Shown piece by piece: positions 46,141-55,957 of a DNA stretch of 64,000 nucleotides. Each line of letters opens with the position of its first letter. Within the stretch, counting starts at the first letter, position 1. Where the stretch lies: assembly GCA_029884455.1 (NCBI GenBank), contig JAOUHU010000008.1:24722-88721 (forward strand), read 5' to 3'. The notes under the pieces are model-generated. The model was not told the DNA's origin and did no database searches. It was given only the letters and a program-made list of their open reading frames with translations. Source of the stretch: Gammaproteobacteria bacterium. Lineage in GTDB: Bacteria > Pseudomonadota > Gammaproteobacteria > Steroidobacterales > Woeseiaceae. The translations under genes and the position numbers were made by a program.

Positions 46141-46893
46141 TTATTGAATCTTGTCCCCAATTCGCTCCCAGCGCGGCCAGCTCAGGCCGTCCATATGCAT
46201 CCAGATACGTACCGCCTCGCCCACCAGATGTGTCTCCGGGATCGACCCGATGAAACGGCTATCTGTGCTGTTATCCCGGTTATCACCCATCATGAAATAA
46301 TGCCCCTCCGGGACCTCGAACGGCCCAGGCGGGCCCTCGCGATTTTCATTCAGGATCAGGATTTCGTGGCTGCGGTCTCCCAACTGCTCGATGAATCTCG
46401 GGTCCGATGGCGTCGCATGCGGATGTGGATCCAGCGGTATCACCTCGCCATTCACGGTAAGCACATGGCGATTGTAGCTCACCACGTCGCCCGGCAAGCC
46501 GACCACCCGCTTGATGTAGTTGATACTGCTATCCGACGGCAGCCGGAATACCACCACGTCGCCTCGCTGTGGCGCACCGGTTTCAAGAATCTTGGATTCT
46601 GTCACGGGCAGGCGCAATCCGTAGCTGTACTTTTTTACAAAAATGAAGTCACCCTGCAAGAGGGTTGGCATCATGGAACCGGATGGAATACGAAATGGCT
46701 CAAACACGAATGATCGAATTACCAGTACGAACAGCAACACGGGAAAAAACGAGCGTGCGTATTCCACCAGCGTCAACAACGCCATGGATGCTTTTTTTTG
46801 CCGACTGCTGTGCCAGACCAGTTTATCCAGCGCCACAATCAGGCCGCTGAACAGTGTCAATACCGTTAGAATCAATGCCAGGTTCATGCTCAA
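46141..46893 (-). CDS. lepB: Signal peptidase I
   Basis: LepB cleaves signal peptides of exported proteins at the inner membrane. The 250-residue protein has two N-terminal membrane helices (3-23 and 47-65), the catalytic serine S73 in IPSGSMMPTL, the catalytic lysine K128 in YIKRVVGLPGD and the MGDNRDNSTDSR box. It is shorter than the 324-residue E. coli enzyme, a common size in other groups. Confidence 0.96.
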   Translation of the reverse strand: MSMNLALILTVLTLFSGLIVALDKLVWHSSRQKKASMALLTLVEYARSFFPVLLFVLVIRSFVFEPFRIPSGSMMPTLLQGDFIFVKKYSYGLRLPVTESKILETGAPQRGDVVVFRLPSDSSINYIKRVVGLPGDVVSYNRHVLTVNGEVIPLDPHPHATPSDPRFIEQLGDRSHEILILNENREGPPGPFEVPEGHYFMMGDNRDNSTDSRFIGSIPETHLVGEAVRIWMHMDGLSWPRWERIGDKIQ

Positions 46894-46903
46894 AACTCGG
46901 ACC

Positions 46904-48694
46904 TCAGTTGTCTACTCTCAGAACCGCCAAAAATGCCTCTTGCGGAATCTCGACCGATCCTACCTGTTTCATCCGGCGCTTGCCGGCCTTTTGTTTTTCA
47001 AGAAGTTTACGCTTGCGCGTGACATCACCACCGTAACATTTTGCGGTCACGTTTTTTCGCAACGCCTTGACCGTGCTGCGCGCAATTATCTGGCTGCCAA
47101 TGGCCGCCTGGATAGCAACCTCGAACATCTGCCGCGGAATGAGTTCACGCATCTTTTCGACCAGGTCGCGGCCACGCCGCATCGCCTTCTCCCGGTGCAC
47201 GATAATTGATAGCGCATCCACCCGCTCCTTGTTTATCAGAACGTCGAGCCGCACAAGATTGGCCGGCTCGAAGCGCGCGAATTGATAGTCGAACGATGCA
47301 AAACCGCGGCTTACGGATTTGAGACGATCAAAAAAATCCAACACTACTTCGGCCATTGGTATTTCGTACTCGATCGATACCTGGCTGCCAAGATAGCGGA
47401 TGTGCTTTTGCACACCGCGCTTTTCAATGCACAGGGTAATTACCGGACCAACATATTTTTCCGGGACCAGGATGTTGGCAGTAATGATCGGCTCGCGTAG
47501 CTCGGCGATCTCGTTGACTGGAGGCAGTCGCGACGGATTGTCGACGTAACTTATGTTTCCGCTATTGTCGACAACCTCAAAAATAACCGTTGGTGCTGTG
47601 GTGATCAACTCGATATCGTACTCACGTTCAAGCCGCTCCTGCACGATCTCCATGTGCAGCATGCCGAGGAAGCCGCAGCGGAATCCGAATCCGAGCGCGA
47701 CGGAAGTTTCGGGCTCAAAATGTAACGCGGCATCATTGAGACGCAGTTTTTGCAGCGCCTCGCGAAAATTTTCGTAGTCATCAGACTGGATCGGGAACAT
47801 GCCAGCAAATACTCGTGGCTGAACCTGCTTGAATCCGGGCAAGGGTTTGGCGCAAGGTTCGTTGGTCAGGGTCAGCGTATCGCCGACCGGCGCGCCGTAA
47901 ATATCCTTGATACCTGCAATTACATAGCCAACCGTACCGGTATCGAGAACTTCGCGATCGACCATTTTCGGCGTAAAACTGCCGACACGATCGGCCTGGT
48001 AGGAGACGCCGGTCGACATGACAGTAAATTTGGCACGCTTCGGCAGGCGGCCATTGACGACACGGACCAGAGACACAACGCCGACATAATTGTCGAACCA
48101 GGAATCGATAATCAATGCTTGCAGCGGTCCATTCGGATCACCGCGGGGCGGCGGAATTTTCGCGACGATGGCCTCCAGTAATTCGGGCACACCTTCACCA
48201 CTCTTGGCGCTGACCATGACGGCGTCACTTGCGTCAATGCCAATGATGTTTTCGATCTCGGCCTTTACGCGTTGCGGCTCCGCTGCGGGCAGGTCGATCT
48301 TATTCAGGACCGGCATGACCTCGAGACCCTGGTCGATTGCGGTATTGCAGTTGGCGACGCTCTGCGCCTCCACGCCCTGCGCAGCATCAACCACCAGCAA
48401 TGCCCCGTCACAGGCCGCCAATGAGCGCGAGACTTCGTAGGAAAAATCGACATGACCCGGTGTATCGATAAAATTCAACTGATAGGTCTCGCCGTTTTTC
48501 GCCAGGTAGTTGAGCGACACACTCTGCGCCTTGATCGTGATACCGCGTTCCCGCTCGATGTCCATGGAGTCCAGAACCTGTGCCGACATTTCGCGCAGAT
48601 CCAGACCACCGCAGAGCTGAATGAAGCGATCTGCAAGGGTCGACTTGCCATGGTCAATATGGGCAATAATGGAAAAGTTTCGGATGTTTTTCAT
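46904..48694 (-). CDS. lepA: Elongation factor 4
   Basis: EF4 is a ribosome-associated GTPase that acts on stalled or back-translocating ribosomes and in ribosome assembly. The 596-residue protein has [27 protein letters not shown] and the LepA-specific C-terminal domain ([20 protein letters not shown]). Its ATG overlaps the stop of the glutaredoxin-like gene by four bases. Confidence 0.97.
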   Translation of the reverse strand: MKNIRNFSIIAHIDHGKSTLADRFIQLCGGLDLREMSAQVLDSMDIERERGITIKAQSVSLNYLAKNGETYQLNFIDTPGHVDFSYEVSRSLAACDGALLVVDAAQGVEAQSVANCNTAIDQGLEVMPVLNKIDLPAAEPQRVKAEIENIIGIDASDAVMVSAKSGEGVPELLEAIVAKIPPPRGDPNGPLQALIIDSWFDNYVGVVSLVRVVNGRLPKRAKFTVMSTGVSYQADRVGSFTPKMVDREVLDTGTVGYVIAGIKDIYGAPVGDTLTLTNEPCAKPLPGFKQVQPRVFAGMFPIQSDDYENFREALQKLRLNDAALHFEPETSVALGFGFRCGFLGMLHMEIVQERLEREYDIELITTAPTVIFEVVDNSGNISYVDNPSRLPPVNEIAELREPIITANILVPEKYVGPVITLCIEKRGVQKHIRYLGSQVSIEYEIPMAEVVLDFFDRLKSVSRGFASFDYQFARFEPANLVRLDVLINKERVDALSIIVHREKAMRRGRDLVEKMRELIPRQMFEVAIQAAIGSQIIARSTVKALRKNVTAKCYGGDVTRKRKLLEKQKAGKRRMKQVGSVEIPQEAFLAVLRVDN

Positions 48695-48933
48695 GGCTTG
48701 TTGTTGCTCAAGATCCTTGTGAGCGCGGCGCGATCGAGATAATACTGGCAGATCTCCTTGCCGTCATATTTAACGACGGGAACGCGCGTGTCGTACGCGT
48801 CTCGCCAATCGTCACGGCTGTCAATATCGCAGACCTCGATGTTCAGCCGGCCCTCGACAAGGGGTACCAGTTCCTCCAGCAATAATTCACACAAATGGCA
48901 GCCGCGCCGGCTGAAAACCTGCAACTGCTGCAT
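48691..48933 (-). CDS. Glutaredoxin-like thiol protein
   Basis: The 80-residue protein has the thioredoxin-fold pattern of the DUF836 glutaredoxin-like family: [12 protein letters not shown] with redox pair C12-C15, [11 protein letters not shown], and the cis-proline segment [13 protein letters not shown]. Such proteins are predicted cytoplasmic thiol carriers, without a defined partner. It directly follows rseC and overlaps lepA by four bases, so it is translated together with both. Confidence 0.87.
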   Translation of the reverse strand: MQQLQVFSRRGCHLCELLLEELVPLVEGRLNIEVCDIDSRDDWRDAYDTRVPVVKYDGKEICQYYLDRAALTRILSNNKP

Positions 48934-49395
48934 TCAGGCACCGCTTTCCTGCGCATCCAGCCGTTTCCCGACCACTGGCTCGAATTGTCGCAGGCAGTCA
49001 CCGCGACCCAGCTGCCAGCGGCCCACAATCCACCCGGCACCAATGCCTGCCAGCGCAGATAGCGCCGCCGCCGTATCGCCAAACCCTAGCAACCAGGCAA
49101 TTGAGGCTGCCAGCAACGCTCCACTCAGCGGCAGCCCGTAACTGATCAGGGTAGCTCGCAACAGCCTGTCGGTCGGTAATACAAGCTCGACCCGGTCGCC
49201 CGCAGCAAGCTTCAGGTCGGCGCGAACCGCTGCCTCGACGCGGCGCATTTGCGACGTTCCGCCCAGCAGTCCCGCACCGCACCCTTTGCCGGCGGCGCAA
49301 CGCGCACACAGCGGACCGTTTTCAACCTCGACAATGGCTCGAGGTCCGTCCGCGTCCGACAACAAGGATTGAATAGTACCGGTGGGATTGTTCAT
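48934..49395 (-). CDS. rseC: SoxR-reducing / RseC (MucC) family protein
   Basis: RseC is an inner-membrane protein that modulates sigma-E and, in E. coli, SoxR reduction. From the ATG at 49395 (MNNPTGTIQSLL) it has 153 residues: an N-terminal domain with C30, C33 and C39, a beta segment, and two membrane helices (about 83-103 and 108-125). A longer frame continues upstream into rseB but lacks family sequence. It lies 37 bases after rseB; the cysteines and the glutaredoxin-like neighbour suggest a redox input. Confidence 0.88.
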   Translation of the reverse strand: MNNPTGTIQSLLSDADGPRAIVEVENGPLCARCAAGKGCGAGLLGGTSQMRRVEAAVRADLKLAAGDRVELVLPTDRLLRATLISYGLPLSGALLAASIAWLLGFGDTAAALSALAGIGAGWIVGRWQLGRGDCLRQFEPVVGKRLDAQESGA

Positions 49396-49432
49396 CGCGG
49401 GCGATGATATCCCGTTTTGTAGTATGCGTGGC

Positions 49433-50410
49433 TTACTTTGGCTGCATCGACCGTGCGATTTGCTCGACCGTCTCCGCTGGCACTTCGCCGACCGCGGTGA
49501 TGCGGTATTCACCTTTTGCAATACTGAAGGAGTTCGACGCGGCAACCCGCGCGCGGCGCACTTCCGCATCGCCATTGTGCGGCGCTATAAAGACCGAGAC
49601 ATTTGCCAGTCCATCGCTAAGCAACATGTGCTTGGTGCTACCACCCATGCCCGGCGATTCTTCCGCATGAGTCGAGGTCAAGCGGAAGCCGGACGGTGCA
49701 TTGTTGCTGATCCAGTCCGACTCGATCTCCTGCTTGCGACCCTCTTGAGGCTCGGTGAACCAGCGGAAATCGTCAATATTGGTCGAAGGTTGCAACGCAC
49801 TGGCATGAATTGTTTCGCCAATTTTGATGTCGGCAAACTTCACCTGCTGTATGGCCTCGCCATCACCGGCAATGAGGTTGGTCTGCAAGGGAAAGCCGGT
49901 TTCCCGGTCGAGCCAGAGACGATGGCCATAACGAAGACCATCGTGTGGCCGAATCGCCAGCATGACTGCCTGGCGGCCTGCGACACGGTCCTGGCGTACG
50001 ATCGCAACGTCGTACTCGCTGCCAAATTGAATATCACTGGTTGGCAGGGTCGAAAAAAGTGTGCTCTGGTCGTCCCACTCCTGCACCAGCACTGACTTGC
50101 GATCCGGCAAAATGCAGTGCACTTCGTTGCCATTGCGTATGATTTCCAGGCCGTTGCCTTCCTGCACAATAACCCTCTCCCTGACCACACCGTCAGCAAC
50201 AAGGTGCACTACCTTGATTGCCTCGGCAATGCCGTCCTGGATCCGAATCACCGTGCCTTCGTAATTCGTGGTCTGGACTGCCGTGGCCATTTTCTGCAGC
50301 CAGTCACCGGGACCTTCCTCTACGGCGCGCGCATCGACAGCAGCGGCCAGGAATGCCAACAGTGTCGCGGCAAGCACCTTGCAGTCAGCAGAATCAGATC
50401 GCATAAGCAT
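49433..50410 (-). CDS. rseB: Sigma-E factor regulatory protein RseB (MucB)
   Basis: RseB is a periplasmic sensor that shields RseA from proteolysis until it binds LPS or misfolded protein. The 325-residue protein has a signal peptide (VLAATLLAFLAAAVDARA), a LolA-like large domain (TTNYEGTVIRI, WLDRETGFPLQTNLI) and a small C-terminal domain. It begins eight bases after rseA. Confidence 0.94.
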   Translation of the reverse strand: MLMRSDSADCKVLAATLLAFLAAAVDARAVEEGPGDWLQKMATAVQTTNYEGTVIRIQDGIAEAIKVVHLVADGVVRERVIVQEGNGLEIIRNGNEVHCILPDRKSVLVQEWDDQSTLFSTLPTSDIQFGSEYDVAIVRQDRVAGRQAVMLAIRPHDGLRYGHRLWLDRETGFPLQTNLIAGDGEAIQQVKFADIKIGETIHASALQPSTNIDDFRWFTEPQEGRKQEIESDWISNNAPSGFRLTSTHAEESPGMGGSTKHMLLSDGLANVSVFIAPHNGDAEVRRARVAASNSFSIAKGEYRITAVGEVPAETVEQIARSMQPK

Positions 50411-50418
50411 CTCTGGCG

Positions 50419-51021
50419 CTACGGCGCCTGCTGGTCCTCGACCACGGTCCGCTCTGCACCGGGCTCTTCGCGCGGCTCAATTTCCTGCAGGCCGGATTCG
50501 AGATCGGCGTCATCGTGGATCTCAAAACTGACGCGACGAGTCTCAAAATTGCTAAAACCTGACTCCATCGAGAACTGGCTATGCCGCTGAAAGTACTTGA
50601 TGTCGGGCACGGTATACGACTCGCTGGCCGGCGCTTCAGCCACCACAGCCGGCGCTACCGCTGTCCCGGCTCCCGGTACCGCGGTGAATTGCTGCAGGCC
50701 AAAAATGGCAGCGACCGCGACGGTTGCCGCAATTGCCAAGCCTGTCAGTGGCCGCAGGTAGCGGCGCCCGTGTGCCTCGATTGCAGCGAATTCCTCTTCG
50801 CTCGTCTTGTCATCGATGGCTGCCACCACGCGTCCGCGCAAGTCACCGAGCGCGGCAATGCTGCGTTGGCCGCGCAGCGCACGTCCGAGTGCCAGGTACT
50901 CTGCCGCCTGCTGGCGGAGATCAAAGTCCTGGCTCAGGCGTCGCAGCAACAACTGCGCTTCTGCCGCCGGCAATTCGCCGTCAACAAACGCGGAGATCTG
51001 CATCTTTATACCTTCATTCAT
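50419..51021 (-). CDS. rseA: Anti-sigma-E factor RseA (MucA)
   Basis: RseA holds sigma-E inactive at the membrane. The 200-residue protein has the cytoplasmic sigma-binding region (ISAFVDGELPAAEAQLLLRRLSQD), one membrane helix (about 91-112, LTGLAIAATVAVAAIFGL) and a periplasmic tail. The tail ends in a proline/glutamate-rich sequence. It lies 15 bases after rpoE in the usual order. Confidence 0.93.
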   Translation of the reverse strand: MNEGIKMQISAFVDGELPAAEAQLLLRRLSQDFDLRQQAAEYLALGRALRGQRSIAALGDLRGRVVAAIDDKTSEEEFAAIEAHGRRYLRPLTGLAIAATVAVAAIFGLQQFTAVPGAGTAVAPAVVAEAPASESYTVPDIKYFQRHSQFSMESGFSNFETRRVSFEIHDDADLESGLQEIEPREEPGAERTVVEDQQAP

Positions 51022-51036
51022 TTTTTACCTGCCTGT

Positions 51037-51612
51037 CTAGCGAATCAGGGTTCCAATTTTCTTACCAATCGCATCGCGGGCCCTGAAGATCCTCGATCGA
51101 ACCGTGCCAACCGGACAATCCATGGTTTCCGCAATTTCTTCGTAACTCATGCCATCCAGTTCGCGCAAAATTATTGCTGTTCGCAGGTCGTCAGGCAGCG
51201 CGTGGATGGCGCGCTCCAGAATTTCCTGCAGTTCCTTGCTTAGCGAAATCGCTTCGGGAGTATCCGTCTCCTTGAGCTTGGCATGCAGGCCGTATTGCTC
51301 CGGGTCCTGCAAATCCAGCTCCACATCCATTGGCCTGCGCCGCTGCGACGCGAGGTGATTCTTGGCCGTATTCACCGCAATCCGGTACAGCCAGGTATAA
51401 AAGGCACTGTCGCCGCGAAATCGTGGCAGTGCCCGGTAGGCCTTGATGAAGGCCTCCTGGCTGATGTCCAGCGCTGTTTCCGGATCGCGAACGTAGCGCA
51501 TTACCAGGTTCACTATTTTGTGCTCATACTTGAGTACCAACAGGTCAAATGCACCTTTTTCACCCTTTTGCACCCGCTTGACCAGCTCAAGATCCGTCTC
51601 CTCATTCGACAT
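51037..51612 (-). CDS. rpoE: RNA polymerase sigma-E factor (RpoE/AlgU)
   Basis: This extracytoplasmic-function sigma factor controls the envelope stress response. From the ATG at 51612 (MSNEETDLELVKRVQKGE) it has 191 residues, like E. coli RpoE, with region 2 (DISQEAFIKAYRALPRFRGDSAFYTWLYRIAVNTAKN) and region 4 (SYEEIAETMDCPVGTVRSRIFRAR). AGGA lies ten bases upstream. The frame continues upstream for 102 codons without homology, so the longer start is rejected. A near-consensus sigma-E promoter stands in front. Confidence 0.96.
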   Translation of the reverse strand: MSNEETDLELVKRVQKGEKGAFDLLVLKYEHKIVNLVMRYVRDPETALDISQEAFIKAYRALPRFRGDSAFYTWLYRIAVNTAKNHLASQRRRPMDVELDLQDPEQYGLHAKLKETDTPEAISLSKELQEILERAIHALPDDLRTAIILRELDGMSYEEIAETMDCPVGTVRSRIFRARDAIGKKIGTLIR

Positions 51613-51658
51613 GCGGTCGTGTCCTGGTGAAATCCGGGCACAACCGCTCGCCCCCGGG

Positions 51659-51685
51659 ATAGACCCCGTGCAGCGTTGAAAGTTC
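51659..51685 (-). promoter_or_regulatory. Sigma-E-type promoter of rpoE
   Basis: On the minus strand GAACTT (51685-51680) and TCTAT (51663-51659) are 16 bases apart, matching the sigma-E consensus GAACTT-N16-TCTNA at all but the last base. Transcription would begin near 51652, about 40 bases before the rpoE ATG. This predicts autoregulation of the rpoE-rseABC series. Confidence 0.8.
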
Positions 51686-51772
51686 TGCCGAAACGGCGTT
51701 ACTCGTGCACATAATGTGACGTAATTCCAAGGTGTTATGGACCAGTCCCGAATCGGCTGCATGTTAGCAGTT

Positions 51773-52213
51773 TCAAGGCTTTGGCCCCAAGTGCCGGCAG
51801 ATGACCTGCAGACGCCGCCATTGCTCGTTGTTACCTGCGTCACCCCGCAGCAGCGCACGATATCGGCCGCCGTCTGCCAGCCGCAGGTTGAGCCATGCCA
51901 GTCTGGGTAACACCACACTGTTGCGACCGATGGTGCCGGATTTCCAGCTGTCGTCGGAATCCTGCAGCTCGACTCGGCCGTCCGCCAGCACGCGCAGTCG
52001 CGAGTAGCGCTTATGCGAATACGATATATCCCGAATTTCGCGGCCGGCCATGAAGCACCAGCAAAGTGCGCCGACCATACGCAACAGCGCGTGCACCGGC
52101 AACGGCAATATGATTATGGCGCCAAGTATCAGGTTGAAATACGCGGCGACCAGCAACAGCCGCTGCAATGCCGGGTCAGGAACCAGTTCGCTTGAGAATT
52201 CTCTGGATGACAA
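51773..52213 (-). CDS. ygfX: YgfX-like membrane protein
   Basis: The protein resembles E. coli YgfX: a pair of membrane helices (LLLVAAYFNLILGAIIIL and LLRMVGALCWCFMAG) followed by a soluble part with RLRVLADGRVELQDSDDSWKSG and VVLPRLAWLNLRLADGGRYRALL. A TTG at 52213 gives 146 residues, close to the family length, and a 38-base overlap with sdhE; the start is uncertain. YgfX is encoded with SdhE in many gammaproteobacteria. It was described in E. coli as a toxin (CptA), but a role in this succinate dehydrogenase context is not settled. Confidence 0.72.
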   Translation of the reverse strand: MSSREFSSELVPDPALQRLLLVAAYFNLILGAIIILPLPVHALLRMVGALCWCFMAGREIRDISYSHKRYSRLRVLADGRVELQDSDDSWKSGTIGRNSVVLPRLAWLNLRLADGGRYRALLRGDAGNNEQWRRLQVICRHLGPKP

Positions 52214-52421
52214 TGGCCAGTTCCGGGGGCGGCGTGCGTTGCTGTAACAGGTAACCTGCCACGTCGGGATCGGGAAGTTGCAAAAGCCCCTGAAAGGCGG
52301 CCTTTTCAGCCGCCGCGGAGCTACCGTAGTCGCAATCGAGATAGCGGCACAGCAGCTCATCGAGCTCTCGCATGCCGCGTCGGCATTGCCAGCGCAACTG
52401 TCCGTGGGAGGCCGCCATCAC
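52176..52421 (-). CDS. sdhE: Succinate dehydrogenase flavinylation factor
   Basis: SdhE promotes covalent FAD attachment to SdhA. The 81-residue helical protein has the conserved WQCRRGMRELDELL motif with RGMRELD, the FAD-transfer signature. Either GTG (52421) or the next ATG (52418) could be the start. It follows sdhB by 39 bases, so enzyme and maturation factor share a transcript. Confidence 0.93.
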   Translation of the reverse strand: MMAASHGQLRWQCRRGMRELDELLCRYLDCDYGSSAAAEKAAFQGLLQLPDPDVAGYLLQQRTPPPELAIVIQRILKRTGS

Positions 52422-52460
52422 GGGCCGGGCCGACAGTGGCAGGCCGCCATGCGGGTGACC

Positions 52461-53243
52461 TTACGGCCTTCTCTCAACAAGCATTTTCTTGGTCGCGGCA
52501 ATGGCTTTCGCCGGATTGAGGCCTTTCGGGCAGGTCTGGGTGCAATTCATGATCGTGTGGCAGCGGTACAGCCTGAACGAATCGTCGAGCGCGTCAAGGC
52601 GCTCATCGCGAGCCTCATCGCGGCTGTCGACCAGCCAGCGGTACGCCGCCAGCAATGCGGCTGGACCCAGGTAGCGGTCACTATTCCACCAATAGCTGGG
52701 GCAGCTCGTCGAACAGCAGGCACACAGGATACAGGCTGCCGGCTCATCGATTTTTTCCTGCTCGGACTTGCTCTGCAGCCGCTCGTGCTCTGCTGGTGGC
52801 GGCGTGCTGGCCTGCAACCACGGTTTGATCGATGCATACTGCGCGTAGAAGTTGCTCAGGTCCGGTACCAGGTCCTTGACCACCGGCATGTGCGGCAGCG
52901 GGTAAATCCGGACCTCGCCACTGCTTGCATCCACCGCGCGAGTACAGGCAAGCGTGTTGCCGCCGTCGATATTCATCGCACACGAGCCGCATATCCCTTC
53001 ACGGCAAGAGCGGCGGAAGGTCAGGGTCGGATCCATCTCGTTCTTGATCTTGATCAACGCATCGAGAACCATCGGGCCGCAGCTGTCCATGTCGACGTCA
53101 TAGGTGTCGATGCGCGGGTTATCAGCCTGGTCCGGATCGTAACGATACACGGCGAATCGCCGTGTATTCTTGGCCCCGTCGCGAGCCGCAATGTGCTTGC
53201 CCTTCCTGACCCTAGAATTTGGCGGCAGTCTGAATTCAGCCAA
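52461..53243 (-). CDS. sdhB: Succinate dehydrogenase iron-sulfur subunit
   Basis: SdhB carries electrons from the flavin to quinone. The 260-residue protein has the [2Fe-2S] ligands in [12 protein letters not shown] and a later cysteine, and the [4Fe-4S]/[3Fe-4S] ligands in [12 protein letters not shown] and [11 protein letters not shown]. Length is in the normal range. It lies 27 bases after sdhA. Confidence 0.97.
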   Translation of the reverse strand: MAEFRLPPNSRVRKGKHIAARDGAKNTRRFAVYRYDPDQADNPRIDTYDVDMDSCGPMVLDALIKIKNEMDPTLTFRRSCREGICGSCAMNIDGGNTLACTRAVDASSGEVRIYPLPHMPVVKDLVPDLSNFYAQYASIKPWLQASTPPPAEHERLQSKSEQEKIDEPAACILCACCSTSCPSYWWNSDRYLGPAALLAAYRWLVDSRDEARDERLDALDDSFRLYRCHTIMNCTQTCPKGLNPAKAIAATKKMLVERRP

Positions 53244-53270
53244 CTCTCAACTCCTTAAGTACAGCAACCA

Positions 53271-55055
53271 CTAATAAACTCGCGCCTGCGGCGGGATGGC
53301 AGCGACTTCGCCACTGTTGGTATCCTGGTGCACGGCTCGATACGCGAAACTCACGTCGCCCGCATTATCGACCCAGCACAGCGTGTGTTTCATCCAGTTC
53401 TGATCATCGCGCTCCGCAAAGTCCTCGCGTGCGTGCGCGCCACGGCTCTCCAGGCGATTCGCAGCCGATTCGATAGTCGCTGTCGCATTCAGCAACAGGT
53501 TCTCGAGTTCCATGGTTTCAATCAGGTCGGTATTCCAGATCAGCGATCGATCGCTAAGCCCGACATCGCTCTGCGCTGCGAAAGTCTTGCGCAGCAATGC
53601 AACGCCTGCGGCTAGCGTTTCGCCGGTGCGAAATACGGCGGCATGGTTTTGCATGATCTTCTGCATTTCGAGACGAATCCCGGCGGTAGCACGGGAACCC
53701 TGCGCGTACCGCAAGCGATCGATGCGCCGCACGCTGTTGGCGCCCGCATCGGCCGGCAGCGGCGCATGACTTGCACCCGGTTTCATGGTTGCCGCGCAGA
53801 AATTTGCGGCAGCGCGACCGAACACCACGAGATCCAGCAATGAATTCGAACCCAGCCGGTTCGCACCGTGCACCGAAACACACGCCGCCTCACCCACTGC
53901 CATCAAGCCGGCGACGACCGTTTCGGCGTCGCCGTTCCTGCTGGTAACCACCTGGCCGTTGAAGTTGGCCGGAATGCCACCCATGTTGTAATGCACCGTC
54001 GGCAGCACCGGAATTGGCTCCCTGGTCACGTCGACACCGGCAAAAATTCGCGCCGATTCGGCGATGCCAGGCAGGCGCTCTTCGATAACCGCGCGGCCGA
54101 GGTGTTCGAGGTGCAGGTGAATGTGGTCTGCCTCGGCGCCAACCCCACGCCCTTCCCGTATCTCGATTGTCATGGAGCGACTGACGACATCGCGCGAGGC
54201 GAGATCCTTGGCGTTCGGTGCATAGCGTTCCATGAAGCGTTCGCCATTTGCATTCGTCAGGTAGCCGCCCTCGCCGCGCACGCCCTCGGTAATCAGGCAG
54301 CCGGCGCCGTAAATGCCGGTGGGGTGGAATTGCACAAATTCCATATCCTGCACCGGCAGTCCGGCGCGCAACACCATTGCGCTGCCGTCGCCTGTGCAGG
54401 TATGCGCCGAAGTGCAGGAAAAATAGGCACGCCCGTAACCGCCTGTGGCGAGGATCACCTGGTGTGAACGAAACCGGTGCAGCCGCCCGCTGGCAAGATC
54501 AATCGCAACCACACCACGGCAGCGGCCGTCCTGCATGATCAGGTCAATCGCAAAATATTCGATGTAGAACTCGGCCGCATGCTTCAACGACTGCTGGTAC
54601 AGGGTGTGCAACATCGCATGCCCGGTGCGATCCGCCGCGGCGCAGGTCCGTTGTGCAATACCTTCGCCAAAACGTGTGGTCATGCCACCGAAAGGACGCT
54701 GGTAAATCCGGCCGTCTTCGGTACGCGAGAACGGCACACCGTAATGTTCGAGTTCGATAACCGCGTCCGGTGCTTCCTTGCACATGTAGGCAATCGCATC
54801 CTGGTCACCGAGCCAGTCCGAACCCTTGACGGTGTCATACATGTGCCAGCGCCAGTCGTCTTCACCCATGTTGCCGAGCGCAGCACTGATGCCGCCTTGC
54901 GCCGCGACCGTATGACTGCGGGTTGGAAATACCTTGGTGACGCAGGCTGTCGTGAAGCCGGACTGTGCCAGACCGAAGGCCGCCCGCAAGCCCGCACCGC
55001 CGGCACCAATAACGACTACATCGTAGCTATGATCAATGAAGTCGTAATCGCTCAA
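53271..55055 (-). CDS. sdhA: Succinate dehydrogenase flavoprotein subunit
   Basis: SdhA oxidises succinate to fumarate in the TCA cycle. The 594-residue protein has the FAD-binding [15 protein letters not shown] (15-29), the FAD-linking histidine H48 in [22 protein letters not shown] and the catalytic region [10 protein letters not shown]. Its ATG overlaps the sdhD stop by four bases. Length is that of the family. Confidence 0.97.
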   Translation of the reverse strand: MSDYDFIDHSYDVVVIGAGGAGLRAAFGLAQSGFTTACVTKVFPTRSHTVAAQGGISAALGNMGEDDWRWHMYDTVKGSDWLGDQDAIAYMCKEAPDAVIELEHYGVPFSRTEDGRIYQRPFGGMTTRFGEGIAQRTCAAADRTGHAMLHTLYQQSLKHAAEFYIEYFAIDLIMQDGRCRGVVAIDLASGRLHRFRSHQVILATGGYGRAYFSCTSAHTCTGDGSAMVLRAGLPVQDMEFVQFHPTGIYGAGCLITEGVRGEGGYLTNANGERFMERYAPNAKDLASRDVVSRSMTIEIREGRGVGAEADHIHLHLEHLGRAVIEERLPGIAESARIFAGVDVTREPIPVLPTVHYNMGGIPANFNGQVVTSRNGDAETVVAGLMAVGEAACVSVHGANRLGSNSLLDLVVFGRAAANFCAATMKPGASHAPLPADAGANSVRRIDRLRYAQGSRATAGIRLEMQKIMQNHAAVFRTGETLAAGVALLRKTFAAQSDVGLSDRSLIWNTDLIETMELENLLLNATATIESAANRLESRGAHAREDFAERDDQNWMKHTLCWVDNAGDVSFAYRAVHQDTNSGEVAAIPPQARVY

Positions 55056-55414
55056 GTTCCGAACCCCAGCTGGTAGGTCGCATGCAGCGCGACCAGCGCG
55101 AGTACCAGGTGCGCCGCCCGCGATAGCAGCTGCGCCATCGAATTCAGTCGCGGCAAGTGCACATAGTCGTCAATCACGACCTCGACCCCGAGATAGGAGT
55201 GATAGGCCATGGATACTGACAGCAAGGCGAGCAGGCCACTGTTCAGAGGTGTTGCGGCGAAAGCGCGCATGCTGCCGTGCTCGAAACTGTCCATTCCGAT
55301 CAGCGAGCACACCAGCCATACGCCGAGCACCGCAAGTACTACCGCAGAAACACGTTGCGCGATGAAATGCCCGGTCGCAGAACTCAAAGCAGGTACCAGA
55401 ATACGGCGGTGCAT
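55052..55414 (-). CDS. sdhD: Succinate dehydrogenase membrane anchor subunit D
   Basis: SdhD anchors the complex and helps form the heme b and quinone site. The 120-residue protein has three membrane helices (about 22-41, 55-78 and 95-115) and the heme-ligand region [18 protein letters not shown]. The ATG at 55414 overlaps sdhC by 31 bases; a TTG at 55387 ([15 protein letters not shown]) would give a 4-base overlap and a more typical N-terminus. Confidence 0.9.
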   Translation of the reverse strand: MHRRILVPALSSATGHFIAQRVSAVVLAVLGVWLVCSLIGMDSFEHGSMRAFAATPLNSGLLALLSVSMAYHSYLGVEVVIDDYVHLPRLNSMAQLLSRAAHLVLALVALHATYQLGFGT

Positions 55415-55758
55415 ACGACCGCCAGCAGCAGCACCAGCCAGGCCGACGCATCCGCCTGCTGTCGCTCAAAACCGTGGCCAAGATCCCAGGCCAGGTGGCG
55501 AATGCCATTCGCCAGGTGTAAAAAAAATGCGAAGCTCCAGCCAAGCAGCAGCAGGCGGCCCGGCAGCGATGACATCAGGCCGACAAAAGTGTCGTATTGG
55601 TCACCACCAAGCGACAGGCTGCCGAGCCACCAGGCCAGTACCACGAGGCCGACCGACATGGCGACCCCGGTCATGCGGTGCAGGATCGAAACGGTCATCG
55701 TAATCGGCCAGCGATAGATCGAAATATGTGGTGACAAAGGTCTTTCAGTATGTCTCAT
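55384..55758 (-). CDS. sdhC: Succinate dehydrogenase cytochrome b556 subunit
   Basis: SdhC is the larger membrane anchor. The 124-residue protein starts with the family signature ERPLSPHISIYRWPITMTVSILHRMTGV, which includes quinone-site serine and arginine, and has three membrane helices; the heme-ligand histidine lies in HLANGIRHLAWDLGHG. It is the first gene of sdhCDAB-sdhE-ygfX. The 199 bases to the divergent ygfZ gene are AT-rich close to sdhC and probably hold its promoter, though no clear boxes were found. Confidence 0.95.
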   Translation of the reverse strand: MRHTERPLSPHISIYRWPITMTVSILHRMTGVAMSVGLVVLAWWLGSLSLGGDQYDTFVGLMSSLPGRLLLLGWSFAFFLHLANGIRHLAWDLGHGFERQQADASAWLVLLLAVVCTAVFWYLL

Positions 55759-55957
55759 AACTATCTGTTAAATATCGGTTTTAATTTCTAGAAATCGATA
55801 CATCGACCAGCCTTTTCCCAATCGCCATAGCGGCATGGATCGGGCCCTTCCCGGCCGCCGATTTCTTTCGGTGCCGCGGGTTTCGGTTCCGGTTCGGCTG
55901 CGTCTTTTTCGGTATGCTCTGTCGCCACGGCGAAAGTATGCCAGACGGCGCATCAAT

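Noticed and set aside
51773..52421. CptA/CptB toxin-antitoxin pair
   Set aside because: The small gene has the RGMRELD motif of SdhE and lies directly after sdhB, so a flavinylation factor with YgfX is the better reading.
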